A DNA stretch of 29,269 bases from assembly GCA_910578845.1 (NCBI GenBank), contig CAJTSL010000030.1:1-29269 (forward strand). The letters run 5' to 3'. Source of the DNA: an uncultured Lachnospiraceae bacterium. Lineage in GTDB: Bacteria; Bacillota; Clostridia; Lachnospirales; Lachnospiraceae. Of the stretch, positions 7,010-13,665 are shown one piece after another. Positions within the stretch are counted from its first letter, which is position 1; every line of letters begins with the position of its first letter. Under the pieces are notes generated by a model. That model was not told where the DNA came from and searched no databases. It saw only the letters and a list, made by a program, of their open reading frames with translations. The position numbers and the translations under genes are program-made.

Positions 7010-8302
7010 CTAATTAACTAATCTATCATACCCACTTTTTACTATAGTGTCAAGATATTTCCTGGGAGAGAAATAGGAAATATCCATATATTTGCGCCGA
7101 AATAATGCCTCTTTTGTTTCTGATGATAAAATATCCAGATATAGATCGCCTGATTGCATAGCATGGAACGGGATCTTAGCCGAAATGCCATAGTCTAAGA
7201 ACAAGGCCGGGTTTTGTCCAATCCTCACATTTTGTCGTTTCACGTAAGCCTTCCCATACTGTTGTACCCATGTGACTAAGCCATATTCATAGTAAAGTTC
7301 CTCCGTATATTCTTGGATCGCCTCTTCCAAGCGCGCCTGCTCAATCGTAGCAAATGCATCATTATCCTCTTCTGCCTGTGCACTCCCTATGACGTCTTGT
7401 CGCATCAGCTCACCTCGCCACGTTGCGCCATCCCGGTATAAGCCGCTTTCTGATTTGCTGCCTTGCCATATCTTAGTACCTGGTTCTCTGTCCTGCCATA
7501 CGCCGTCTTCCAGTACGTTCATACGTTGTACATCGTCTTCCCGCATGTTCATCCGCCGTACGCCGTCTTCCTGTACTTTCATCCGGCGTTCATCATCTTC
7601 CCGCATGTTCATCCGCTGCACGTCGTCTTCCTGCATATTCATCTGCCGCACATTGTCTTCCTGTGCGTTCATCCATCGTACCTTATCTTCCTGCATGTTC
7701 ATCCGCTGCACGTCATCTTCCAGGTCATATAGGATCATCAGTCTGTTAATGTATGGAAAATATGGCTGCATTATATCATAGAATTTCTGCATCTGTTCTT
7801 CTACAAAGAGCGTATCACCGAGCATCAAAACAACAGCCTGTATAGGCTTCTGCAAAGGCTTTTGCAAAATATTCTGCGTTTGTCGTTTATATGGCAAAGG
7901 CAATATTTTCTGCAGGATTTTCTCTGTCAGGAACCACAATAGCGACGTATCCTGCGCAAAACAATCAGAGTAAAAAGCCGACCCCGGATATCCTTCCAAC
8001 TGGCTTACTATTTGCTGCACCTGCGGCTGCATTGCCACTTTCGCCTTATGCGCATTGGGAAGGGCAGCGGCTGCCGCTTCCATGGCACGGAGGAGTTTTT
8101 CCTTCTTCCATTTCTTTGGCTTTTGCCCCTTCTTCTCTAACTTGGGAACTAATATGGCGATAACTGTCATATCATCCATACCATCGTTTTCCAGGACAAA
8201 AGACCGTAAATTTATTTTCTGCCAAAAATATAGCTCCATGCTTTGATCTGAGCCTGTCACAGCTTCTTCCGTAACATAATAGAGTATTGTTTCGTTTCCC
8301 AT
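7010..8302 (-). CDS. Unknown protein with seven 10-residue repeats
   Basis: I do not recognise this 430-residue protein. It has no signal peptide or membrane segment. The N-terminal part (1-190) is globular in composition, with a lysine-rich stretch at about 54-70 (LEKKGQKPKKWKKEKLL). Residues 198-267 consist of seven 10-residue units of the type V-x-R-M-N-M-x-E-D-D. These are followed by a Trp/Gly-rich linker (WQDREPG, WQGSKSE, LYRDG, WRGE) and a conserved-looking C-terminal domain (TEELYYEYGLVTWVQQYG to LDTIVKSGYDRLVN). It follows dusB by 13 bases and precedes greA by 59, so it is probably co-transcribed. No strong ribosome-binding site is seen before 8302, so translation may depend on coupling to dusB or start further in. 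Confidence 0.75.
   Translation of the reverse strand: MGNETILYYVTEEAVTGSDQSMELYFWQKINLRSFVLENDGMDDMTVIAILVPKLEKKGQKPKKWKKEKLLRAMEAAAAALPNAHKAKVAMQPQVQQIVSQLEGYPGSAFYSDCFAQDTSLLWFLTEKILQKILPLPYKRQTQNILQKPLQKPIQAVVLMLGDTLFVEEQMQKFYDIMQPYFPYINRLMILYDLEDDVQRMNMQEDKVRWMNAQEDNVRQMNMQEDDVQRMNMREDDERRMKVQEDGVRRMNMREDDVQRMNVLEDGVWQDREPGTKIWQGSKSESGLYRDGATWRGELMRQDVIGSAQAEEDNDAFATIEQARLEEAIQEYTEELYYEYGLVTWVQQYGKAYVKRQNVRIGQNPALFLDYGISAKIPFHAMQSGDLYLDILSSETKEALFRRKYMDISYFSPRKYLDTIVKSGYDRLVN
7502..7711 (-). repeat. 30-bp in-frame tandem repeat, 7 units
   Basis: Seven consecutive 30-base units encode VQRMNMQEDK, VRWMNAQEDN, VRQMNMQEDD, VQRMNMREDD, ERRMKVQEDG, VRRMNMREDD and VQRMNVLEDG. The period of 30 keeps the reading frame. 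Because no unit contains a stop in several frames, long shadow frames also open on the plus strand here. Copy number is likely to vary between strains. Confidence 0.95.
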
Positions 8303-8315
8303 ATGAGAATATACG

Positions 8316-9275
8316 CTACATCTGTTCTATTAATTCCTCTAATGCGGCAAAATTTCCTACGGCATTGACGGCTTCCCTGACTCTCGCAGAATGTGGCATT
8401 CCTGCCGTATACCACGATATATGCTTTCTCATCTCGCGGACGCCTGTATATTCTCCTTTGTACTGCATCTGCAACCTGGCATGCCGGAGCATCATTTCCT
8501 TACGTTCTTGGTGCGAGGCCGGCTCCGGCACAGCTCCGGTTTCCAAATATGTTTCTATGTCATGGAAGATCCAGGGGTTCCCCCTCGCCGCGCGTCCAAC
8601 CATAATCCCGTCGCATTTTGTCATCTGTAACATTTTCGCTGCACTGACACCATCAGTTACATCCCCGTTTCCGATAACCGGGATGGAGATAGCCTCTTTT
8701 ACTCTGGCTATGATTTCCCAATCAGCGCTTCCGGCGTAAAATTGCTCTCTCGTCCTGCCATGCACCGCTACGGCAGCCGCCCCAGCCTCTTCTATCACTT
8801 TTGCCATCTCTACCGCATTGATATGATCCTTATCAAACCCGCTCCTGATTTTAACCGTAACAGGCTTATGAATGGCTTTGACAACTTCCGACACAATTTC
8901 TCCTGCCAGCTTCGGGTTTTTCATCAATGCTGATCCTTCTCCGTTGTTAACGATTTTCGGCACAGGACATCCCATATTAATATCAAGAATGGAAAAAGGG
9001 CATTCCTCTATTTGTCTTGCGATCCCAGCAACAATCGCAGGATCCGAGCCAAACAACTGTAACGACACCATGCCCTCCCGTGGATGGATTTCCATTAAAG
9101 GGCCTGTATTTCTATTTTTGTATAAAATCGCTTTGGCGCTTATCATCTCCGTGCAAACAAGGCCCGCGCCCTTTTCTTTGCACAATAAGCGAAAAGGCAG
9201 GTCTGTTATGCCTGCCATGGGAGCCAGTATGATCTGATTATCTAATGTCACATTCCCTATTGTCAGTCTTTTCAT
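8316..9275 (-). CDS. dusB: tRNA-dihydrouridine synthase, DusB type
   Basis: FMN-dependent reductase that makes dihydrouridine in the tRNA D-loop. The 319-residue TIM barrel starts with the flavin-binding LAPMAGITDLPFRLLC (residues 18-32). The catalytic Cys103 lies in NMGCPVPKI, followed by VTVKIRSGFD, VHGRTREQFYAGSADW and the phosphate-binding IMVGRAARGNPWIF. The GGAGG ribosome-binding site of this gene belongs to the end of the dispersed repeat copy 1, directly upstream. The unknown repeat-bearing gene follows after 13 bases. Confidence 0.96.
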   Translation of the reverse strand: MKRLTIGNVTLDNQIILAPMAGITDLPFRLLCKEKGAGLVCTEMISAKAILYKNRNTGPLMEIHPREGMVSLQLFGSDPAIVAGIARQIEECPFSILDINMGCPVPKIVNNGEGSALMKNPKLAGEIVSEVVKAIHKPVTVKIRSGFDKDHINAVEMAKVIEEAGAAAVAVHGRTREQFYAGSADWEIIARVKEAISIPVIGNGDVTDGVSAAKMLQMTKCDGIMVGRAARGNPWIFHDIETYLETGAVPEPASHQERKEMMLRHARLQMQYKGEYTGVREMRKHISWYTAGMPHSARVREAVNAVGNFAALEELIEQM

Positions 9276-9281
9276 GCTAAA

Positions 9282-9403
9282 CCTCCATGTCAGAACAATT
9301 TTCTGCGATGACGCGCGTCGGAAATCTCAAATTTCCGACTGCAATCAAGGTATATCCCCGGCTCTGGCTCAAATTGCCGGTTGAAAAATCTTTGTTTTTT
9401 CAA
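9282..9403 (-). repeat. Dispersed hairpin-rich intergenic repeat, copy 1
   Basis: This roughly 122-nt element fills the gap between the DUF6145-type gene and dusB and is oriented with them. Read on the minus strand it holds three hairpins. The first pairs ttgaaaaa with tttttcaa (9381-9403). The second is a ccggc/gccgg stem. The third is gtcggaaat-ttgag-atttccgac at about 9318-9340. It ends with ctgacatggagg. A second copy lies at 16611-16741 in the opposite orientation. The two share the third hairpin and its flank exactly (29 nt), plus the TTGAAAAA start, the CAATTTGAG stretch and the CTGACATGGAG end. Confidence 0.85.
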
Positions 9404-9404
9404 C

Positions 9405-9767
9405 TTAAACCTCCATGTCAGAGCAGTCTAACTGCTCATGCAGGATAAATACCCGGTAATATAGGCTTAGCGACTCTAACATTTCCTGCCTGTTACGCCG
9501 GATTTCCCCGACAAGCAGCCCGCTGCTTATCTCATCATAGAGCACATCTTCTTCCTCAGCATCTGTCTCTAGACTGACACTTCCGTCATTTTCGAAAACG
9601 ATGGTAAAAACACCACCCACTTCTTGTGTGAAAAGAATACAGATGATGCGCAGCTCTTCTTTTACCGACTCTGGAATCCCTGCAAATCGTTCGTTAAAAT
9701 AATATTTCTGCTCATAAGCATTCGCACCACATAGCACGATACGTTCATTTTCCATACTAATAGCCAT
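9405..9767 (-). CDS. DUF6145-type small protein of unknown function
   Basis: This 120-residue cytoplasmic protein is recognisable by RIVLCGANAYEQKYYFNERF near the N-terminus, EELRIICILFTQEVGG in the middle and NRQEMLESLSLYYRV near the end. It resembles a family found mainly in Lachnospiraceae-type Clostridia (recalled as DUF6145, moderate certainty); the function is unknown. The first ATG at 9767 has only one base between GAAAGG and the ATG. The second, at 9755 (MENERIVL), may be the real start. The last six codons (CSDMEV and the stop) are made of the same ctctgacatggag sequence that ends the dispersed repeat, so the C-terminus appears repeat-derived. It lies between birA and dusB. Confidence 0.75.
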   Translation of the reverse strand: MAISMENERIVLCGANAYEQKYYFNERFAGIPESVKEELRIICILFTQEVGGVFTIVFENDGSVSLETDAEEEDVLYDEISSGLLVGEIRRNRQEMLESLSLYYRVFILHEQLDCSDMEV

Positions 9768-9780
9768 GCCTTTCTCTCAG
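9756..9780 (-). repeat. 25-nt start-site repeat, copy at DUF6145-type gene
   Basis: ctgagagaaaggcatgg followed by c-tattagt surrounds the start codon here. The same 25 bases with one difference surround the start codon of birA (10865-10889). Both encode Met-(Ala or Val)-Ile-Ser. Confidence 0.85.
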
Positions 9781-9865
9781 CCTGTGCAAAATTTTTTCAC
9801 ACTATAATAAATGTCTTTCTCCCAGCCACTATGTCTCCATAAATCCCTCAGCTTCACATCGTCTC

Positions 9866-10876
9866 TTAGACATACCCGTATATCCCTCTGACAGATACTT
9901 CACCTGCATAGACTTCTATCATTTCTCCATTTTCCGTTTCCACTAGCAGCTCTCCTGTCCCGTTAATCCCTCTGGCGACTCCCGTATAAGCCCCCCTCGG
10001 GTCTAGCACTTCCACTTCTCTGCCTAAGTTCAGCAGACGGGCCTCATAAGCTTCCATCAATAAGCTTAAATCCAATGTTCTGACAAATGTGTCATAATTT
10101 TTCTCAAAATGTACAAGTACACGTTCCAACAGTTCCGCCCTGGATATTGTCATGCCGGATTCTATCTTCAGTGAAGTCGCCTTGTCCCTGATTTCTTCCG
10201 GGAACTCCTCCGGCGCAGCATTATTGACATTAATGCCTACGCCAATGACAACATATTGGATATAATCTGACTCCACATTCATCTCTGTCAGAATACCACA
10301 GACTTTCTTCCCATGAACGACAACATCATTCGGCCATTTAATCCCAGCAGGAAGATTCGTCTTCTCAGCAATAGCGTCTGCTACGCTAAGCGCCATCACC
10401 AGTGTCAGCATAGATGCTTTATCCGGTACAAAATCCGGTTTTAGCATGATTGTCATGTAAATCGCACTTCCCGCTGGAGACTCCCAGTTTCTTCCTCTAC
10501 GCCCTCTGCCTGCGACTTGTTTCTCTGCTATCACAGTTGTCCCGTGCGGTTCTCCCTCTTCCGCACATCGCTTCGCATCAATATTCGTTGAACCGGTTTC
10601 CTCTAAATAGTGCAATGTCCGTCCCGCCCATTTTGTCGTAAGACGGCTTAATACCTCGCTCTGTGAAAGCACATCAGGACTTTCCAGTAGACGATAGCCT
10701 CTATGGGAAACGGCTTCTATCTCGTAGCCATCTTCTTTTAATTGATTGATCGCTTTCCAGACAGCCGTTCTGGATACGCCAAACTGCTTACATAGCTGTT
10801 GTCCCGATACATAATCCTCACTACTGCGTAACAGGGCAAGGATGTCCGATTTATCCGTTTTCACACTAATAACCAT
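9866..10876 (-). CDS. birA: Bifunctional biotin ligase / biotin repressor BirA
   Basis: Joins biotin to carboxylase carrier domains via biotinyl-AMP. With its N-terminal helix-turn-helix (residues 8-62, DILALLRSSEDYVSGQQLC to AISHRGYRL-like wing) it also represses biotin genes. The catalytic domain shows EETGSTNIDAKR, the adenylate-binding GRGRRGRNW (123-131), IKWPNDVVVHGKKVCGIL and VVIGVGINVNN. A small C-terminal SH3-like domain follows (LLNLGREVEVLD to GEMIEVYAGEVSVRG). The 336-residue length fits the Gram-positive bifunctional type. The start at 10876 sits in a 25-nt sequence shared with the next gene downstream. ArgF lies 75 bases upstream, in the same direction. No biotin biosynthesis or transport gene is in the window. 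Confidence 0.95.
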   Translation of the reverse strand: MVISVKTDKSDILALLRSSEDYVSGQQLCKQFGVSRTAVWKAINQLKEDGYEIEAVSHRGYRLLESPDVLSQSEVLSRLTTKWAGRTLHYLEETGSTNIDAKRCAEEGEPHGTTVIAEKQVAGRGRRGRNWESPAGSAIYMTIMLKPDFVPDKASMLTLVMALSVADAIAEKTNLPAGIKWPNDVVVHGKKVCGILTEMNVESDYIQYVVIGVGINVNNAAPEEFPEEIRDKATSLKIESGMTISRAELLERVLVHFEKNYDTFVRTLDLSLLMEAYEARLLNLGREVEVLDPRGAYTGVARGINGTGELLVETENGEMIEVYAGEVSVRGIYGYV

Positions 10877-10889
10877 GCCTTTCTCTCAG
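10865..10889 (-). repeat. 25-nt start-site repeat, copy at birA
   Basis: Matches 24 of 25 bases with 9756-9780 and includes the ribosome-binding region, the start codon and three further codons. Sequence on either side of it is unrelated between the two genes. Confidence 0.85.
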
Positions 10890-10951
10890 TTATCGTCAAT
10901 TCCTTCACGCCAGCCATAGAACCTGACGGGAAAGATAAGAATACGTGTTGT

Positions 10952-11956
10952 TTATCTTTCGTTTTCATCCATGCCAAGAGTCAGTGCCATCACAGCTTTA
11001 ATCGTATGCATGCGGTTCTCCGCCTCGTCAAACACAATTGACTGTGACGACTCAAACACTTCGTCTGTCACTTCCATCTCCGCTATCCCGAATTTCTCAT
11101 GCACTTTCTTGCCAATCCCCGTATGTAAATCATGGAATGCCGGGAGACAGTGCATAAATACCGCATTCTCACCTGCGTTTTCCATTACTTCACGGTTCAC
11201 CTGATATGGCAGTAAATCATGGATCCGGCTCGCCCAGACTTCATCCGGCTCGCCCATGGAAACCCATACGTCGGTGTAAACGACATCTACATCTTTCGTA
11301 CCTTCCTCTACGCTTTCCGTCAAACGGATACTGCCGCCCGTTGCTGCCGCAATCTCTTGACACTGCTCTACCAGCTCTTTATCCGGGAAATATGCCGCTG
11401 TCGTGCATGCGGTGAAATGCATTCCCATCTTAGCAGAGGCTACCATTAAGGAATTGCCCATATTGTAACGCGCATCGCCCATATACGTCAGCTTAATCCC
11501 TTGTAAATATCCGAAATGCTCCTTAATCGTCAGCAAATCAGCCAGCATCTGTGTCGGATGGAACTCATTCGTCAAGCCGTTCCATACCGGCACTTTTGCA
11601 TACTTCGCAAGCTCCTCCACGATTTCCTGTTCAAAGCCGCGGTATTCAATGCCCTCATACATACGTCCCAGCACTCTGGCCGTATCGGCAATGCTCTCCT
11701 TCTTACCAACCTGAGAACCAGACGGATCAAGGTAGGTCGTTCCCATCCCCAGATCATGCGCTGCTACTTCAAAAGAACAGCGGGTCCTCGTACTTGTCTT
11801 CTCAAAAATCAAAGCAACATTCTTGCCCCGGTGAAAATCCACCGGAACCCCTTTTTTCTTCTTTTCTTTCAAATCTGCTGCCACATCCAACATATGAGTG
11901 ATCTCTTCTGGCGTAAAATCCAGAAGTTTTAAAAAGCTTCGTCCTTTCAAATCCAT
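10952..11956 (-). CDS. argF: Ornithine carbamoyltransferase
   Basis: Condenses ornithine and carbamoyl phosphate to citrulline in arginine synthesis. The carbamoyl-phosphate loop STRTRCS is at about residues 55-61, HPTQ at 133-136, the ornithine loop SMGE at 234-237 and HCLPA at 270-274. Starting at 11956 (MDLKGRSFLKLL) gives 334 residues, the usual length, and places AAGGAAAG a few bases upstream. A start seven codons earlier would bury that site in coding sequence. No arcA or arcC neighbour is seen, which favours a biosynthetic ArgF over the catabolic ArcB, although sequence alone does not settle this. A 19/20-bp tandem repeat lies just upstream. Confidence 0.93.
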   Translation of the reverse strand: MDLKGRSFLKLLDFTPEEITHMLDVAADLKEKKKKGVPVDFHRGKNVALIFEKTSTRTRCSFEVAAHDLGMGTTYLDPSGSQVGKKESIADTARVLGRMYEGIEYRGFEQEIVEELAKYAKVPVWNGLTNEFHPTQMLADLLTIKEHFGYLQGIKLTYMGDARYNMGNSLMVASAKMGMHFTACTTAAYFPDKELVEQCQEIAAATGGSIRLTESVEEGTKDVDVVYTDVWVSMGEPDEVWASRIHDLLPYQVNREVMENAGENAVFMHCLPAFHDLHTGIGKKVHEKFGIAEMEVTDEVFESSQSIVFDEAENRMHTIKAVMALTLGMDENER

Positions 11957-11998
11957 TTGTCTCTTTCCTTTCTTCATTCACGTTTATTCATCTTCACT

Positions 11999-12115
11999 AA
12001 GCTTACCAGGCTTCAGTCATGCTTACCAAACTTTACTATGCTTACCAGGCTTCAGTCATGCTTACCAAACTTTACTATGCTTACCAAACTTCACTATGCT
12101 TACTAAATATCCGTC
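11999..12115. repeat. Degenerate 19/20-bp tandem repeat upstream of argF, 6 units
   Basis: Six head-to-tail units begin at 11999, 12019, 12038, 12058, 12077 and 12096. Two variants alternate: atgcttaccaggcttcagtc (20) and atgcttaccaaactttact (19). The second and fourth units are identical, and the first and third differ by one base. This points to recent duplication of a 39-bp pair. On the minus strand the array lies in the leader or promoter region of argF, 43 bases before its start codon. Confidence 0.95.
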
Positions 12116-12122
12116 AGCCATT

Positions 12123-12153
12123 AGATAAAGGATGGTCCAAAAGAACCATCCTT
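12123..12153 (-). terminator. Terminator of the nfeD-SPFH operon
   Basis: Nine-bp arms aaggatggt (12128-12136) and accatcctt (12145-12153) surround an 8-nt loop. The minus-strand tail is tttatct, a weak T tract. It lies 38 bases after the SPFH stop codon. Confidence 0.7.
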
Positions 12154-12190
12154 GTCTGCATATCCTGATAAACTAATCGCTAATGTACGT

Positions 12191-13114
12191 CTATGATTTC
12201 ATAATTTCCTTCACGGAAGACGCAAGTCCGGCAAGTCCCTGGATCTCAGAAGGAATAATGATCTTCGTTGCCTGGCCATTCGCCGCTTTCTCGAACGCTT
12301 CCAAGCTCTTAATCTTTAAGACTGCCTCGTCTGCTCCCGCTTCACGGATCATACGGATACCATCCGCCGTAGCCTGCTGTACCTTCAAGATCGCTGCCGC
12401 TTCACCTTCCGCCTCGCGGATCATCTTCTCTTTCTCAGCTTCTGCGCGAAGGATTGCCGACTGTTTCTCGGCTTCTGCTTCCAGGATCGCGGATTCTTTC
12501 TTACCTTCCGCAACCAGGACAGTCGATTTCTTCTCACCTTCCGCACGAAGGATTGCTTCACGGCGTTCACGTTCCGCTTTCATCTGTTTCTCCATAGCAT
12601 CCTGGATCGCTGCCGGAGGAATGATGTTCTTTAACTCTACTCTGTTTACTTTGATGCCCCAAGGGTCTGTCGCAATATCAAGAGATGCTCTCATCTTCGT
12701 ATTGATGACCTCTCTGGAAGTCAGTGTCTGGTCAAGCTCCATCTCACCGATGATATTCCTAAGCGTCGTCGCTGTCAGGTTCTCAATCGCCATAATCGGG
12801 TTCTCCACACCGTATGCGAACAGCTTCGGATCTGTAATCTGATAGAATACGACTGTATCGATTCTCATCGTTACGTTATCCTTCGTAATCACTGGCTGCG
12901 GTGCGAAATCTACAACCTGCTCTTTCAATACGACACGTTTTGCAACCTTATCTACAAAAGGCAGTTTGAAATGGATGCCTACCGGCCATGTCTGCTGATA
13001 AGCGCCCAACCGCTCAACTACATAAGCATACGCCTGCGGTACAATCTTAATACAGGATGCAAATAATACAATAATTATAACAAGCACTACCAAAAGAAAA
13101 TAAAATGCTCCCAT
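12191..13114 (-). CDS. SPFH/Band 7 (stomatin-like) membrane protein
   Basis: Flotillin/stomatin-type proteins form large oligomers on the inner membrane and organise membrane microdomains or proteases. An N-terminal anchor (FYFLLVVLVIIIVLFASCI, residues 5-23) precedes the SPFH domain (VVERLGAYQQTWPVG to WGIKVNRVELKNI, about 30-180). A long Ala/Glu-rich coiled coil with repeated EAEKQSAILRAEAEKEKM-like heptads covers about 185-265. The 307-residue length matches QmcA/HflK-like paraslipins. NfeD precedes it with a 2-base gap, and the AGAGGG ribosome-binding site lies inside the end of nfeD. This pairing is typical for the family. Confidence 0.93.
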   Translation of the reverse strand: MGAFYFLLVVLVIIIVLFASCIKIVPQAYAYVVERLGAYQQTWPVGIHFKLPFVDKVAKRVVLKEQVVDFAPQPVITKDNVTMRIDTVVFYQITDPKLFAYGVENPIMAIENLTATTLRNIIGEMELDQTLTSREVINTKMRASLDIATDPWGIKVNRVELKNIIPPAAIQDAMEKQMKAERERREAILRAEGEKKSTVLVAEGKKESAILEAEAEKQSAILRAEAEKEKMIREAEGEAAAILKVQQATADGIRMIREAGADEAVLKIKSLEAFEKAANGQATKIIIPSEIQGLAGLASSVKEIMKS

Positions 13115-13116
13115 CT

Positions 13117-13572
13117 TTATCCCTCTTTTCTCTCTTCTACAATTAGTTTCACGCCATCAATGCCAAGGATCATCACGACCGCGCCTACGGGGATCACGAT
13201 ATTATGGTAGCTGCTTCTTGCCGACCACTCCATGCCGCCCGTATTGACCTGTCCGGTGCCTTCCACATTATTAATCTCGCTGATGACGATTGCCTGCCTG
13301 CCAATCAGGCTCTCTACATTAGTCCTCGTCCTGTCCCTGTTAAAATATTTGACAGCAATCGGTCTCGTAAAATACAGCAAAAGCGCCGATACTACTAAAA
13401 ACACCAGTATCTGCAAAGCTAGCGGCGTTCCCGGAATTGATATGAGCGCGGCTGCCAATGCACCGCCCGCAAACCATATCGTCGTCAGGCCCATCGTAAT
13501 TAACTCGACTACTACCAGTACGACCAGAAGAACAAGCCATATTACCGTCATATTCCAATCCATTACCGTCAT
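13117..13572 (-). CDS. NfeD-like membrane protein
   Basis: A partner of SPFH proteins, with a hydrophobic N-terminal half and an exposed C-terminal OB-fold. Three membrane segments lie within residues 8-75 (VIWLVLLVVLVVVELITMG, then TTIWFAGGALAAALI, then LQILVFLVVSALLLYF). The OB domain follows (ESLIGRQAIVISEINN to VGAVVMILGIDGVKLIVEE). The ATG at 13572 has GGAAGGAG eight bases upstream, giving 151 residues. A GTG three codons earlier overlaps that site and is less likely. It is first in a two-gene operon with a consensus-like promoter upstream. Confidence 0.9.
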   Translation of the reverse strand: MTVMDWNMTVIWLVLLVVLVVVELITMGLTTIWFAGGALAAALISIPGTPLALQILVFLVVSALLLYFTRPIAVKYFNRDRTRTNVESLIGRQAIVISEINNVEGTGQVNTGGMEWSARSSYHNIVIPVGAVVMILGIDGVKLIVEERKEG

Positions 13573-13604
13573 TGATTTCACTCCTTCCTCATCTATATTA
13601 CTAT

Positions 13605-13633
13605 ATTATTAGCATACAGACAAGGAATTTCAA
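13605..13633 (-). promoter_or_regulatory. Probable sigma-A promoter of nfeD-SPFH
   Basis: On the minus strand TTGAAA (13628-13633), a 17-base spacer and AATAAT (13605-13610) precede nfeD by about 30 bases. Confidence 0.6.
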
Positions 13634-13665
13634 GCAAGTTCACCAATTTTTATGAGAGAGAATAT

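Noticed and set aside
7389..7781. Long plus-strand frames (130 and 89 residues) rich in Ser/Arg/Cys or His/Pro
   Set aside because: They are the reverse reading of the 30-bp tandem repeat of the minus-strand gene. They have no ribosome-binding site and the composition of an artefact.
11960..12000. Arginine repressor box before argF
   Set aside because: TGAAT occurs twice as a direct repeat, but the inverted ATTCA half needed for an ArgR box is missing.
11999..12115. Possible CRISPR array
   Set aside because: Units are head-to-tail without spacers, 19/20 bp long, and no cas genes are present.
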